DNA of 64,000 nt, taken from BOG-908 sp965198855. GTDB lineage: Bacteria > Pseudomonadota > Alphaproteobacteria > Acetobacterales > Acetobacteraceae. The translations under genes were made by a program, and so were the position numbers. This document shows positions 26,705-34,470 of this stretch, one piece after another. The notes beneath the pieces were generated by a model. That model was not told the DNA's origin and made no database searches. It was given only the letters and a program-made list of their open reading frames with translations. The number at the start of each line of letters is the position of its first letter. Position 1 is the first letter of the stretch. The DNA lies in contig CBDAPZ010000001.1 in the NCBI GenBank assembly GCA_965198855.1, positions 2,418,001 through 2,482,000 of the forward strand. The letters are read 5' to 3'.

Positions 26705-27798
26705 TCCGTATCCTCGGCGCGAAGAGCCCGGGCGAACTGCGCATCGCAGTGCAGAGAGATCACCTGCTCGAGGCCTACGCCATTTGGCGGCCAGCTGCGC
26801 CGGATGGGCTGGGTGATGTGTATGCAGCGCGTATCCTGTCCCGCGTGCCGGCCATGGCTGGGGCTTTCGTCAGCCTGCCCGGCACAGAGGGCTTCCTACC
26901 CGACACACAGGGCGCCGCGGGCCTGGCCGAAGGCGCGGGTGTGACCGTGCGGGTGACCCGTTCCGCGCAAGGCGGCAAGGGCCCCAGGCTTGCACTCGCC
27001 GGCCCCGTGGAGCCAGACGCCAAGCCTGGGCTGATCCGCCGTGGCGAAAGCCCGCTTCATCGCCTTGCCAAGCTGTATCCCGCTGCCGAGATCCTGCTCG
27101 ACCATGCCGCCTTGTTTGCGTCGCTCTCCAAAACGCTGTTTTCCACACGCCTGCGCCTCGTCCCGCAAGCCTTCGACGATGAAATGGAAGCGGAGATTGA
27201 CGCCTTGGGGGAGGCTTGGGCCACGCTCCCAGGAGGGCTCCGTGCCGGTTTCTTCCCCACGCCGGCGCTGACAGCCATCGACATGGATGGCGCTGCCACA
27301 ACGGCTGCCGCGGGGCAGAAGGCGTCGTTGCAGTTCGCAGCCAACCAGGCAGCCCTCCCGGCGCTCGCGCAGCAGATCAGGCTGCGCAATCTGTCAGGCG
27401 CCATCCTGGTCGATTTCGCGGGAATGCCGTCCAAGCGGCGTATTGCCCTCGGCGCTGCGTTTTCGGCAGCCCTTGCGCCGGATCCTGCCGGGCCCCGCCT
27501 GCTCGGCTTCACCCAGTTGGGCCTCGCTGAGCTCACCCGCCCGCGCACAACGCCGCCTCTGCATGAGCTTCTCGCCGGCCCGCATGCCGCCGGCCTTGCG
27601 GCATTGCGTAGCCTCGCACAGCAAGCTGCGACAAACCCCGGCTTGCGGCCAGCGCTGCGCACCTCACCGGCGGTGAAAGACGCGCTCGAATTGGACAAGG
27701 CGGCCTTGGCGGATTTCAACCACCTCTCCACCTATGACCTCATTCTGCGCAGTGATCCCGCTTTGCCGGGCTGCGTTTGCCTCGACGAAAGCACATAG
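26701..27798 (+). CDS. rng: Ribonuclease E/G family protein (short)
   Basis: A 365-residue protein starting at GTG that overlaps the maf stop (GTGA). It contains the RNase E/G catalytic core pattern: AGAFVSLPGTEGFLPD in the S1-like part, TAIDMDGAATTA for the metal-binding region, NLSGAILVDFAGM, and LLGFTQLGLAELTRPR. It is shorter than typical RNase G (~490), as in many Rhodospirillales, and lacks an RNase E scaffold tail. It presumably processes rRNA and mRNA ends. yacG follows ten bases after its stop. Confidence 0.85.
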   Translation: MIRILGAKSPGELRIAVQRDHLLEAYAIWRPAAPDGLGDVYAARILSRVPAMAGAFVSLPGTEGFLPDTQGAAGLAEGAGVTVRVTRSAQGGKGPRLALAGPVEPDAKPGLIRRGESPLHRLAKLYPAAEILLDHAALFASLSKTLFSTRLRLVPQAFDDEMEAEIDALGEAWATLPGGLRAGFFPTPALTAIDMDGAATTAAAGQKASLQFAANQAALPALAQQIRLRNLSGAILVDFAGMPSKRRIALGAAFSAALAPDPAGPRLLGFTQLGLAELTRPRTTPPLHELLAGPHAAGLAALRSLAQQAATNPGLRPALRTSPAVKDALELDKAALADFNHLSTYDLILRSDPALPGCVCLDEST

Positions 27799-27808
27799 AC
27801 GCGCCCTC

Positions 27809-27988
27809 ATGTCCGAACGCTGCCCGATCTGCCGCAAGTCGGCCTCGCCTGCCACCCGCCCGTTCTGCTCGGCGCGCTGCGCCGATATCGATCTCGGCCG
27901 CTGGCTTACCGAGCAATACGTCGTTCCCGGCACGGATGGCGATGCCGCCCCCGCGGAAGGCTACGACAAAGATGACGACCCGGCTTGA
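27809..27988 (+). CDS. yacG: DNA gyrase inhibitor YacG, zinc-binding
   Basis: A 59-residue zinc protein with CPIC and CSARC pairs, followed by ADIDLGRWLTEQYVVPG, the YacG signature. YacG binds GyrB and inhibits gyrase in E. coli. ATG 27809 starts directly at the family N-terminus (MSERCPIC). It is the last gene of the infA-maf-rng-yacG run and lies 40 bases before tRNA-Phe. Confidence 0.92.
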   Translation: MSERCPICRKSASPATRPFCSARCADIDLGRWLTEQYVVPGTDGDAAPAEGYDKDDDPA

Positions 27989-28028
27989 TCCCCCGCCGAC
28001 CCTGGGCTAAGCCTCCGCCCGCGACGGC

Positions 28029-28104
28029 GCCCAGGTAGCTCAGTTGGTAGAGCATGCGACTGAAAATCGCAGTGTCGGTGGTTCGATTCCGCCCCTGGGC
28101 ACCA
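28029..28104 (+). tRNA. tRNA-Phe (GAA)
   Basis: A 76-base tRNA. Acceptor GCCCAGG pairs with CCTGGGC, followed by encoded ACCA. D-loop AGCTCAGTTGGTAGAGC, anticodon arm GCGACTGAAAATCGC with GAA, and T arm GGTGGTTCGATTCCGCC are all canonical. Phage-like genes begin right after its 3' end. Confidence 0.97.
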
Positions 28105-28158
28105 CTTTTCAGAGGTTTAGCGGTTATTTGTTTCGATTAGCAAAGTAGGGTTTTTCCT

Positions 28159-28196
28159 GCGGACTCATGGCGGACTCATTTGAAAATGGAGTCCGC
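28159..28196. repeat. Clustered GCGGACTC repeats next to tRNA-Phe (possible integration arm sites)
   Basis: GCGGACTCAT occurs at 28159-28168 and 28170-28179, and the inverted GAGTCCGC at 28189-28196. Short repeats like this just outside a tRNA 3' end are typical of tyrosine-integrase arm sites at an island boundary. No integrase gene or second attachment site was found. Confidence 0.45.
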
Positions 28197-28215
28197 AGCG
28201 TTTCAGGGGATGCGA

Positions 28216-28434
28216 ATGCTTCGCTGGGTTCAAATCGGCTCGGCCATCCGCGCGTTTGCCGCCGCAGGTTTATGGTTCTTATCCGCAGCGTCCGAACCGC
28301 CCCCAATGACATACCAAGGACTCAGCCAGTTGACCGCTTGGCTTCAGACCTCCGCTCAGCGTAACAGATGGGCTGCAACAGCTGCTGGCATTTCGGCTGC
28401 ACTTGCAGGTTTATCGGCCCTCATGGGAGGCTAG
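28216..28434 (+). CDS. Small phage-like membrane protein
   Basis: A 72-residue protein with two hydrophobic segments (IGSAIRAFAAAGLWFLSAAS and AATAAGISAALAGLSALMGG). ATG 28216 was chosen because AGGGG lies six bases upstream; a longer TTG-started version begins at 28180. The stop abuts the next gene start. Size and setting suggest a holin-like or phage accessory protein, which is inference. Confidence 0.5.
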   Translation: MLRWVQIGSAIRAFAAAGLWFLSAASEPPPMTYQGLSQLTAWLQTSAQRNRWAATAAGISAALAGLSALMGG

Positions 28435-28707
28435 ATGATGGTCGAGATCACACACCAAACACCGCGCGATCTCTCAGACCACGTGCTCCATCGCCTGAAT
28501 GTCAAAAACGCCGATAGTGTGTGTCCGTGCTGCTCCACGAATCAGTGGCTTCTTCTCGACAGTCCAAGCGAGATGAGCAGGGTGGTGGCATCCGCAACCA
28601 CTTTTTGGAAGACCTACTCGTTGGCTTGTGGGAATTGCGGGTTTGTTAGGCAGCACGTTCGCAGCGTCTTAGATGTAGACGGTCCAAATGCATTTACGGT
28701 TGATTAG
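28435..28707 (+). CDS. Small zinc-ribbon protein, phage-like
   Basis: A 90-residue protein with CPCC near residue 30 and CGNCG near residue 65, a likely zinc ribbon. GGGAGG precedes the start, and tandem ATGs (28435, 28438) are available. Its stop is immediately followed by the ATG of the next gene, so three genes form a tightly packed run. No known function. Confidence 0.55.
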   Translation: MMVEITHQTPRDLSDHVLHRLNVKNADSVCPCCSTNQWLLLDSPSEMSRVVASATTFWKTYSLACGNCGFVRQHVRSVLDVDGPNAFTVD

Positions 28708-28965
28708 ATGGGCGATGTGATTGTGCTTCCCGGCAAGGTTCTTGCTTCCCATGGTGACGGTCCCCAAGATCCTGGCATGGAAGCTCGCGTCGCCGTTCTG
28801 GAAGAGATTGCCGCCTCTACGAAAGAGGTGCTGAAGGACATCCGTACCGACCTAAAAGGGGTGCGCGAGAAACAGGAAAGCGATTTTCGGATCCTGGTCG
28901 GTCTAGGGTTCAGCGCCGCTGCTGCGCTCGCCATCGCCATGGCTAAGGGTTTTCACTGGTTCTAA
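28708..28965 (+). CDS. Small coiled-coil protein with C-terminal membrane anchor (XhlA-like)
   Basis: An 85-residue protein: a helical segment (MEARVAVLEEIAASTKEVLK, then DIRTDLKGVREKQESDFRIL) followed by one membrane span (LGFSAAAALAIAMAKGFHWF) at the very end. This is the layout of hemolysin XhlA-type phage proteins. Convergent with the gene ending at 28962. Confidence 0.6.
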   Translation: MGDVIVLPGKVLASHGDGPQDPGMEARVAVLEEIAASTKEVLKDIRTDLKGVREKQESDFRILVGLGFSAAAALAIAMAKGFHWF

Positions 28966-29523
28966 GGCACCGATAAGAGGCCCATCTGCCTCACCTGCCC
29001 CCACGTGGCGCCTACCTCGCGTTCAAGGTGCTCGACGGGCACGGACCGACGCCAGGTGTCATTCATCTGGCCGTACCGCCCCTGCGGCTTTTCGGGCCAC
29101 GCATAAACCCCGCCCTGAGGGCCTGACCCAAACGCCCAGCGTTTGAGGCGCAGCAGCGGCACGGCGACGAGGTCATCGGTATCTAGAAAGTAGGTGAGCA
29201 GCAGATCGGCCCGGCTCGTGACAAGCCAGCCGGGCGTGCTTCCGCGCTCATAATGGGAGTCGCGGTCCGCCAGGTTGAGGTTCGACCAGGTTTCGAGGAA
29301 GAGATTGCCGGTCCAGTGCCGCTCCACCTTGATCTCGAGGGAGCGCACAGTTTCGGCGTCGGGTATTCATGAAGAAGTCGCCGAAGCTGTGCTGCAATGT
29401 TCGTGACAAAGGGCCCTTGGCCGTGCTGACGATCCGGCCGCGGTAGGCCCGTTCCTCCAAATACGGCAGGAGCACCGCCAATCCGCGGTGCTCCACGAAG
29501 GATGCTTCGGTGAAGGCGTTCAC
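28962..29523 (-). pseudogene. Frameshifted phage-like hypothetical gene (two halves)
   Basis: From ATG 29523 the minus strand encodes MNAFTEASFVEHRGLAVLLP to FGDFFMN, then the frame is lost near 29366. The next frame supplies DAETVRSLEIKVERHWTGNL and continues to a stop at 28962, with LLTYFLDTDDLVAVPLLRLK. Removing one C from a CCC run joins the halves into a ~187-residue protein. I do not recognise the family; position suggests a phage or island gene. Confidence 0.6.
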
Positions 29524-29530
29524 GGCGCTA

Positions 29531-29716
29531 TTAGCCTGTCGGTCTGGGTTCAGGCTTGGCGTCGCCGTCGTCCAGCGCGATCGCCATAAGCGCCGCGCAC
29601 GCCTTCAGCAAAGGCTGTCGCTGGATTTCCAAAGGTTCCGCTGCGTGCAGCAGGACTCCCCGAAAAGAGATAGCGGGGGCTTTCTTGGCCTCTACAAACC
29701 TTTTGAGAAAGCGCAA
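29531..29716 (-). CDS. Possible small protein upstream of the frameshifted island gene
   Basis: A 61-residue frame ending seven bases before the start of the 29523 gene on the same strand, so it could be its operon partner. It contains ALMAIALDDGDAKPEPRPTG at the C-terminus. It overlaps the start region of the plus-strand gene, so only one of the two can be fully right. Weak. Confidence 0.3.
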   Translation of the reverse strand: MRFLKRFVEAKKAPAISFRGVLLHAAEPLEIQRQPLLKACAALMAIALDDGDAKPEPRPTG

Positions 29717-30382
29717 ATATTATTTAGTTTCGCTCTTGTAGGAGTAGGTTTGTTGCAATACTTGGTCTATCGAAACCAAGCTCAAATCATGTCCGCTCAA
29801 ACGAAAGTCATGGCGAACCAAGCCGACCAAACAGCTATTTCGCTGCGCGCATACGTGGTGCCAAAGATATCCACGACACAGACTACGGAACCAGTAACAA
29901 ATGGCGCCGACTGGTGGATTACGGAAGTGGACCTTCTAAATCAAGGTTTAACTGAAACAAAGAAACTCCGTTGGAACTACTCTGAGATCACGAACCCCAC
30001 TGTGGACCCGAATGCATCAAATTTCGACTACCCGCTGGGGCCAAACAGATATGGTTCTCTATTTGCGAAGCAGTCCAGAAGGATTGACTAGGCAGGCGCA
30101 CCAGAAGAAAAGATGGATGACCAAAGAAGGAGAGGGAATAGAGTTTATTATCTTGGCAGGGTTGTCTATTGCGACACATTCAATTCTGTGCACAGGCTAA
30201 ACTTCTGCTACTGGATGGGTGGCGATCTTCCCAAGGTTATGAGTAACGCAGATATTGCCCTGTTCACCAAGACATTGAGGATTGACCCTCGATCTTGTAA
30301 TTTTAACAACTGTGCAGACGATGATTGCCCGGGCCCGGCATCTCCGCCTCAATCCTGCGCAGGATCATTACCTGCTCCGTGA
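29645..30382 (+). pseudogene. Membrane-anchored hypothetical gene interrupted by an in-frame TAG
   Basis: The frame gives one membrane span (ILFSFALVGVGLLQYLVYRN), a helical stretch (IMSAQTKVMANQADQTAISL) and a soluble domain, then TAG at 30089-30091. The same frame continues after it (AGAPEEKMDDQRRRGNRVYY, LNFCYWMGGDL) to 30382. A CAG-to-TAG change would explain the break. Base composition is lower in GC than the neighbours. The start is uncertain; GTG 29645 is a guess. Its 3' end runs into the truncated oxidase gene. Confidence 0.55.
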
Positions 30383-30423
30383 TGATTATAATATCGCCGA
30401 AACCTCTGCGGCGGCTTCGGAGC

Positions 30424-31401
30424 CTTGTCTATTTCTGGCTGATGCCGGCCTATATCGCCTATTACGCCATCATCCCGCGGGCTATCGGCGGCCGGCTCTA
30501 CAGCGACCCGATGGCCCGCCTCTCCTTCGTGCTGTTCCTGGTCTTCGCGATGCCCGTCGGCGTGCATCATCTGTTCGCCGATACGCAGGTGGGCGCTGGT
30601 TTTAAATTCATGCATTCGGTGTTCACCGGCCTCGTGGTGGTGCCCACGCTTCTCACGGTTTTCACCATCTGTGCCTCGGTGAAAATAGCCGGCAGGCTGC
30701 GCGGCGGCCGCGGCATGTTCGGCTGGCTGACGGCATTGCCGTGGCGAAACCCGATGATGCTGGCGCTGGCCTTCTCGTTCATCATGCTGGGCTTCGGGGG
30801 CGCCGGCGGCATTATCAACATGACGTATCAGCTGGATAGCAGCGTGCATAATACGCAGTGGATCAGCGGGCATTTCCATCTGATCTTCGGCGGCGCCATC
30901 GTGATGATGTATTTTGCGATCGCCTATGATCTGTGGCCGCATCTGACCGGCCGCGCGCTCGCCGCACTCGGGCTGATGCGGCTGCAACTCTGGACCTGGT
31001 TTGTGGGGATGATCGTGCTGACATTTCCCTGGCATTACGCCGGCCTGCTCGGCATGCCGAGCCGCATGGCATTCTACGAATACACAAATCCGGCCCTGGC
31101 CGGGCAAGGTGCTGCGGTGATCTCCTCCGTTGCCGGCGGCGTCATTCTTCTCTTTTCCGGCGCGCTGTTCTTTACGGTTCTCATAAGAGGCCATTTTGCA
31201 AACGTGCTCGAACCTGGGGATTATCGCTTCAGCGTCGCAGCGCATCACCAGGCGAAGCTGCCGGCTGCGCTGAATGGATTTGGCCTTTGGATCGGCCTGA
31301 TGGTGGCACTCACGATTGTGAATTATGGTTTTCCGATTGCGCATCTGCTGTCACTGAAGAACAATGTGGTGCCTGTCATCAGGATCGGCGCGGTCCAATG
31401 A
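30424..31401 (+). pseudogene. ba3-type cytochrome oxidase subunit I, 5'-truncated
   Basis: From ~30427 the sequence closely follows ba3-type heme-copper oxidase subunit I: VYFWLMPAYIAYYAIIPRAI, MPVGVHHLFADTQVGAG with the Cu-B His pair, AGRLRGGRGMFGWLTALPW and WISGHFHL with the heme ligands. The N-terminal ~230 residues are missing. The homology starts inside the GHPxVYFWL motif, so the third Cu-B His is replaced while the Tyr remains. Reading upstream gives unrelated residues, so this is a remnant cut by the island boundary. Eight or so membrane spans survive. Confidence 0.85.
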
Positions 31402-32182
31402 CCGGGCATCACCCCCGCCCTTTTTTCGCACCTTGCCGGCTGCCGCGATCGCGGCCGTGAGTGCGACGGCAGTGAGAACGATCGCGATCGGGTTTGTCCT
31501 GCTGCCACTTCTGCAACCGAACGCCGAACATCTCAGTGTATGGCAACGCATTTGCCACGCGGCCGGGATCTCGTCGCCGCAGGCTGCAGAGAAGCCGCAG
31601 GTGTCGTCGGCCATAACGACCAGCCGTGCCGTTGTCGTGCCGCAGATGCTGATGGCGCAAGCGGCCCCCTCGATCGGCCATGGTGCCACCCTGGCGCAGC
31701 AATGCGGCTCGTGCCACGGCGCACGCGGCATCAGCGGCGCCGATGTTCCTAACCTGGCAGGACAATATCCCGCCGTCATCTACAAGCAGCTTCTGGACTA
31801 CGCCTCCGGCGCACGAGAAAGCGCCGTGATGAGTCCGCGCGTGACGCAATTGACCGATGCCGACATGCGCGACCTAGCGGCCTTCTACGCGTACCTTCCG
31901 CGCGTTCCATCCGACGCGGTGGGAGTTGCGCCACGGATCGTTGCGAGTGGATCCCCCATGCATAATGTCGCACCCTGCGGCGCTTGCCATGGCGCCACCG
32001 ATTACAAAACCGGCAGCCCTTGGCTGGGCGGCGAACCTAGCACCTATCCTCACGCACAGTTGGTGGCCTTCGCCTCCGGCGCGCGGCACAACGACATCAG
32101 CGGGCAAATGCGCAATGTGGCGCGGGGATTGTCATTGGTGGAGATGGATGCGGCTGCTGGGTATTATGCTGGAGGGCATTAG
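31398..32182 (+). CDS. Diheme c-type cytochrome (probable one-base deletion near start)
   Basis: Two class-I cytochrome c domains with CGSCH and CGACH heme motifs, each followed by a distal Met region (AVMSPRV and similar). A hydrophobic N-terminus (AIGFVLLPLL) anchors or exports it. The ATG overlapping the oxidase stop (ATGA at 31398) is in a different frame from the heme domains. One more T in the T6 run near 31421 would make a continuous protein beginning MTGHHPRPFF. Such cytochromes often donate to terminal oxidases, consistent with the oxidase remnant upstream. Confidence 0.75.
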
Positions 32183-32186
32183 ACAG

Positions 32187-32227
32187 AAAGGCCTTCTTTT
32201 CTGAAGAAAAGAAGCAAAAGACTTTTA
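32187..32227 (+). repeat. CTTCTTTT-type intergenic palindromic repeat
   Basis: Forward copy with core CTTCTTTTCTGAAGAAAAGAAG and AAAAGACTTTT, then a degenerate GTAGCGGTGCTATCCTG tail, between the cytochrome c and nickel transporter genes. Confidence 0.8.
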
Positions 32228-32242
32228 CTGGCTGTAGCGGTG

Positions 32243-33253
32243 CTATCCTGTCGTGATGTCCAGGCGGTCATAGCCGCGTACGCGGTAGATGATCGCAGAG
32301 ACGAACCAGCAGAGGCAGAAAACGCCGATGATGACAAATCCTATCGCCCCGAAATGATCGCTCACGGCACTGATCCAGTCCCAATACGCGCCCTTCAGGT
32401 GCAAATTGTCGGCTGCCAGCATCAGCACTTCCGCCCCACCCACGAGCAACGCCACCACCACCGACAAAAACGTCATCGTCAAATTGTAATACAGCTTGCG
32501 GACTGGCTTGATGAACGACCAGCCATAGGCTCCCAGCATCAGAACACCATCGGTGGTGTCGACGAGCGACATGCCGGCCGTGAACAGCGCCGGAAAGATG
32601 AGGATCAACCACATCGACGCGCCATGCGACGCCTGTGTCGCCGAAATCCCGAGCAAACCGATCTCGGTCGCCGTGTCGAAACCCAGCCCGAACAGCAAGC
32701 CGAGCGGATACATGTGCCAGCTTTGTCCGATCATGCCGAATATCGGGCGAAGCAGCCGCGCCAGCAGGCCGCCGCCCAGCAACAGATCGAGATTTTCCTC
32801 CACATAGCATTCGCCATGCCTTACTCGCTGGAAACTGCGCCACAAACCTGCCAGCACCATGGCGTTGATGGCGGCCACGACAAGCAGGAACGAGGCCGAA
32901 ATCAGCGTGCCCAGCGTCTCGCCGATCTCATGGAAGGCATCGAATGCTGCGCGAAAATGCCAGATCGTAATGCCCAGCATGGCAGAAGACACGATAACCA
33001 CCGTGGAATGCCCCAACGAAAAGAACAGCCCGACCGCCGCCGGCCGCTGCCCGTTCTGCATCAATGTGCGCGTCACGTTGTCGATTGCCGCGATGTGGTC
33101 GGCGTCGACCGCATGCCGCAGACCGAGGCTGTAGGCGAGCAGCGCCGTGCCCAGCAGCACCGGCTGATCGTGCAAGGCGGCCAAGGCCCAAGCCCAGGCC
33201 GCCAGGTTGCCGCCGATCAACACCGTATAGATTGCTATGATACGCGTGCGCAC
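32243..33253 (-). CDS. NiCoT family nickel/cobalt permease
   Basis: A ~336-residue eight-span permease of the HoxN/HupN/NixA family, importing Ni2+ or Co2+. The signature RHAVDADHIAAIDNVTR lies in the second span; LFFSLGHST and LGFDTATEIGLLG are the other two family motifs. GTG 33253 avoids overlap with the divergent Crp/Fnr gene; a longer frame runs to 33292. Nickel uptake usually serves hydrogenase or urease, and a hydrogenase-like remnant lies nearby at 34124. Confidence 0.92.
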   Translation of the reverse strand: MRTRIIAIYTVLIGGNLAAWAWALAALHDQPVLLGTALLAYSLGLRHAVDADHIAAIDNVTRTLMQNGQRPAAVGLFFSLGHSTVVIVSSAMLGITIWHFRAAFDAFHEIGETLGTLISASFLLVVAAINAMVLAGLWRSFQRVRHGECYVEENLDLLLGGGLLARLLRPIFGMIGQSWHMYPLGLLFGLGFDTATEIGLLGISATQASHGASMWLILIFPALFTAGMSLVDTTDGVLMLGAYGWSFIKPVRKLYYNLTMTFLSVVVALLVGGAEVLMLAADNLHLKGAYWDWISAVSDHFGAIGFVIIGVFCLCWFVSAIIYRVRGYDRLDITTG

Positions 33254-33285
33254 GCGGCGAAATCCCCAGTGAGGTCGGCAGCCAT

Positions 33286-33970
33286 ATGACAACCTTGTTC
33301 AGTATTTCGCACATCCTGGCGGGCCGCGACAGTGACGAGTTCCTCGCCAGGTTCCGAAAGAAGCAATACCCGAAAGGCGGTGTGTGGACCAGAGACCGCG
33401 GAAAACGGCATCTTCATCGTCTTTGTCTGCAAGCTGCGCGTCTATCTGGCCGGGGAAGATAGGGAGATCACTCTGTTCTATCTTGGGCCGGGCGACATCT
33501 TCTGCATGCATTCCGGCTGCATCGTCGAGGCGGTGGAAAAATCCGAGATACGGCTGGCTGACCTGCAGACGGTGGAAAGGAAGTTAATCGAGACACCCGG
33601 TCTCGGATGGAAGATGTTCGGTGTGCTGGGCGGCGCTATGCTGTCCAGCGTCCGCACGATCGATAGCCTGGCTTTTCAGGACGTGAAGCAGCGTATTGGC
33701 CAGTTCTTCCTCCAGCAGGCGGGCCCGGCCGGTGCCGTGGATATCAAGGGCGACGGCCTGCATAGCATGTTGACGATCGAGGATATCGCGCATCTGGTTG
33801 GCTCCGCACGGCAAACGACATCGACCGCGCTGAATGCTCCTGTAAGAGAAGGCCTGGTGCGACGTGTTTCGCGCGGAAAATACGCCATCCTGGATGAGGA
33901 TAGGCTGCGTGCGCTGACACGCGGCAATGTGTCGGAGGATGTGCCTGCGCGGGGTAGGGAGCGTGCTTGA
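33286..33970 (+). CDS. Crp/Fnr family regulator with an apparent one-base insertion
   Basis: The ATG at 33286 opens MTTLFSISHILAGRDSDEFL, but the frame fails near 33377. In the next frame the effector domain continues (CGPETAENGIFIVF, CKLRVYLAGEDREITLFYLG, GDIFCMHSGC) and is followed by a winged-helix domain (LTIEDIAHLVGSARQTTSTA). Dropping one G in the AAAGGCGG context fuses the parts into a ~228-residue protein. The Cys/His pattern near FCMHSGC could bind heme or metal. It is divergent from the nickel permease, with little promoter space, and may regulate it. Confidence 0.7.
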
Positions 33971-34040
33971 AAGAAAGCCTTCTTTTCTGAAGAAAAGAAA
34001 CAAAAGACTTTTGCGTCGCTGTCGCGGTTTCATCCTGCAC
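33970..34040 (+). repeat. CTTCTTTT-type repeat with GTCGCGGTTTCATCC tail
   Basis: Forward copy directly after the Crp/Fnr stop, with the longer consensus tail TCGCTGTCGCGGTTTCATCC. Confidence 0.8.
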
Positions 34041-34123
34041 GGTTATGCCATAGCGGCGATTGAACAACTGTCATCTGTCTGACAATGCGCGGTCGCGAAA
34101 CAGTTTAGCTGCTGTCGTTCAAT

Positions 34124-34374
34124 ATGAACCATATGTCACTCCTCTCCTGGTCGGGATTGGTTCTGGTTCTCGCCGGAGAGACCATGGCCGTCTGTGCCAT
34201 GCGTCGCATCTGGCTCATGCTTCTGTTCTCCACGCTTCCAGAAGCAGGCTACGTGCTGATGGGCTTCGGTATTGGCGGGATGTGCTGGAAAAGCCGCTGT
34301 TCAATGGTGGCCTGATGGACGCGATCCACGATGTGCTGGAGAACGGCACCATGCTGGCGGAGCCCACAGGCTGA
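34124..34374 (+). pseudogene. Remnant of a complex I/hydrogenase-4-like membrane subunit
   Basis: From ATG 34124 the frame reads LVLVLAGETMAVCAMRRIWL and FSTLPEAGYVLMGFGIGG, resembling the start of a proton-conducting NADH-quinone oxidoreductase or hydrogenase-4 membrane subunit. It then loses frame and ends, with NGGLMDAIHDVLENG in the other frame to 34374. Only ~60 of several hundred residues remain. The assignment is from pattern memory. It would fit the neighbouring nickel permease if a hydrogenase locus once stood here. Confidence 0.4.
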
Positions 34375-34419
34375 GCCGTACGGTAAACCACGTAGGTGCC
34401 TACACAATAGACCGGTCAT

Positions 34420-34433
34420 TTGTTCCCCATCAA
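34420..34433. promoter_or_regulatory. FNR/FixK-type box upstream of fixK-like gene
   Basis: TTGTT-CCCC-ATCAA matches the FNR/FixK consensus TTGAT-N4-ATCAA at nine of ten positions. It lies about 38 bases before the chosen ATG of the Crp/Fnr gene, so autoregulation is plausible. Confidence 0.5.
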
Positions 34434-34470
34434 AGGAGCAGGCACCAAGCAGGTGCATGAGGAGACCCCG

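Noticed and set aside
30089..30091. Pyrrolysine or programmed readthrough at TAG
   Set aside because: Nothing else in the window supports amber decoding; a nonsense mutation in a decaying island is simpler.
30282..30420. Possible coding segment (ARARHLRLNPAQDHYLLRDD) at the island/oxidase junction
   Set aside because: It reads like a protein fragment in one frame but could not be assigned, and it runs into oxidase sequence out of frame; left as part of the junction.
32240..33289. 349-residue open frame on the plus strand
   Set aside because: Antisense to the nickel/cobalt permease, whose family motifs are unambiguous.
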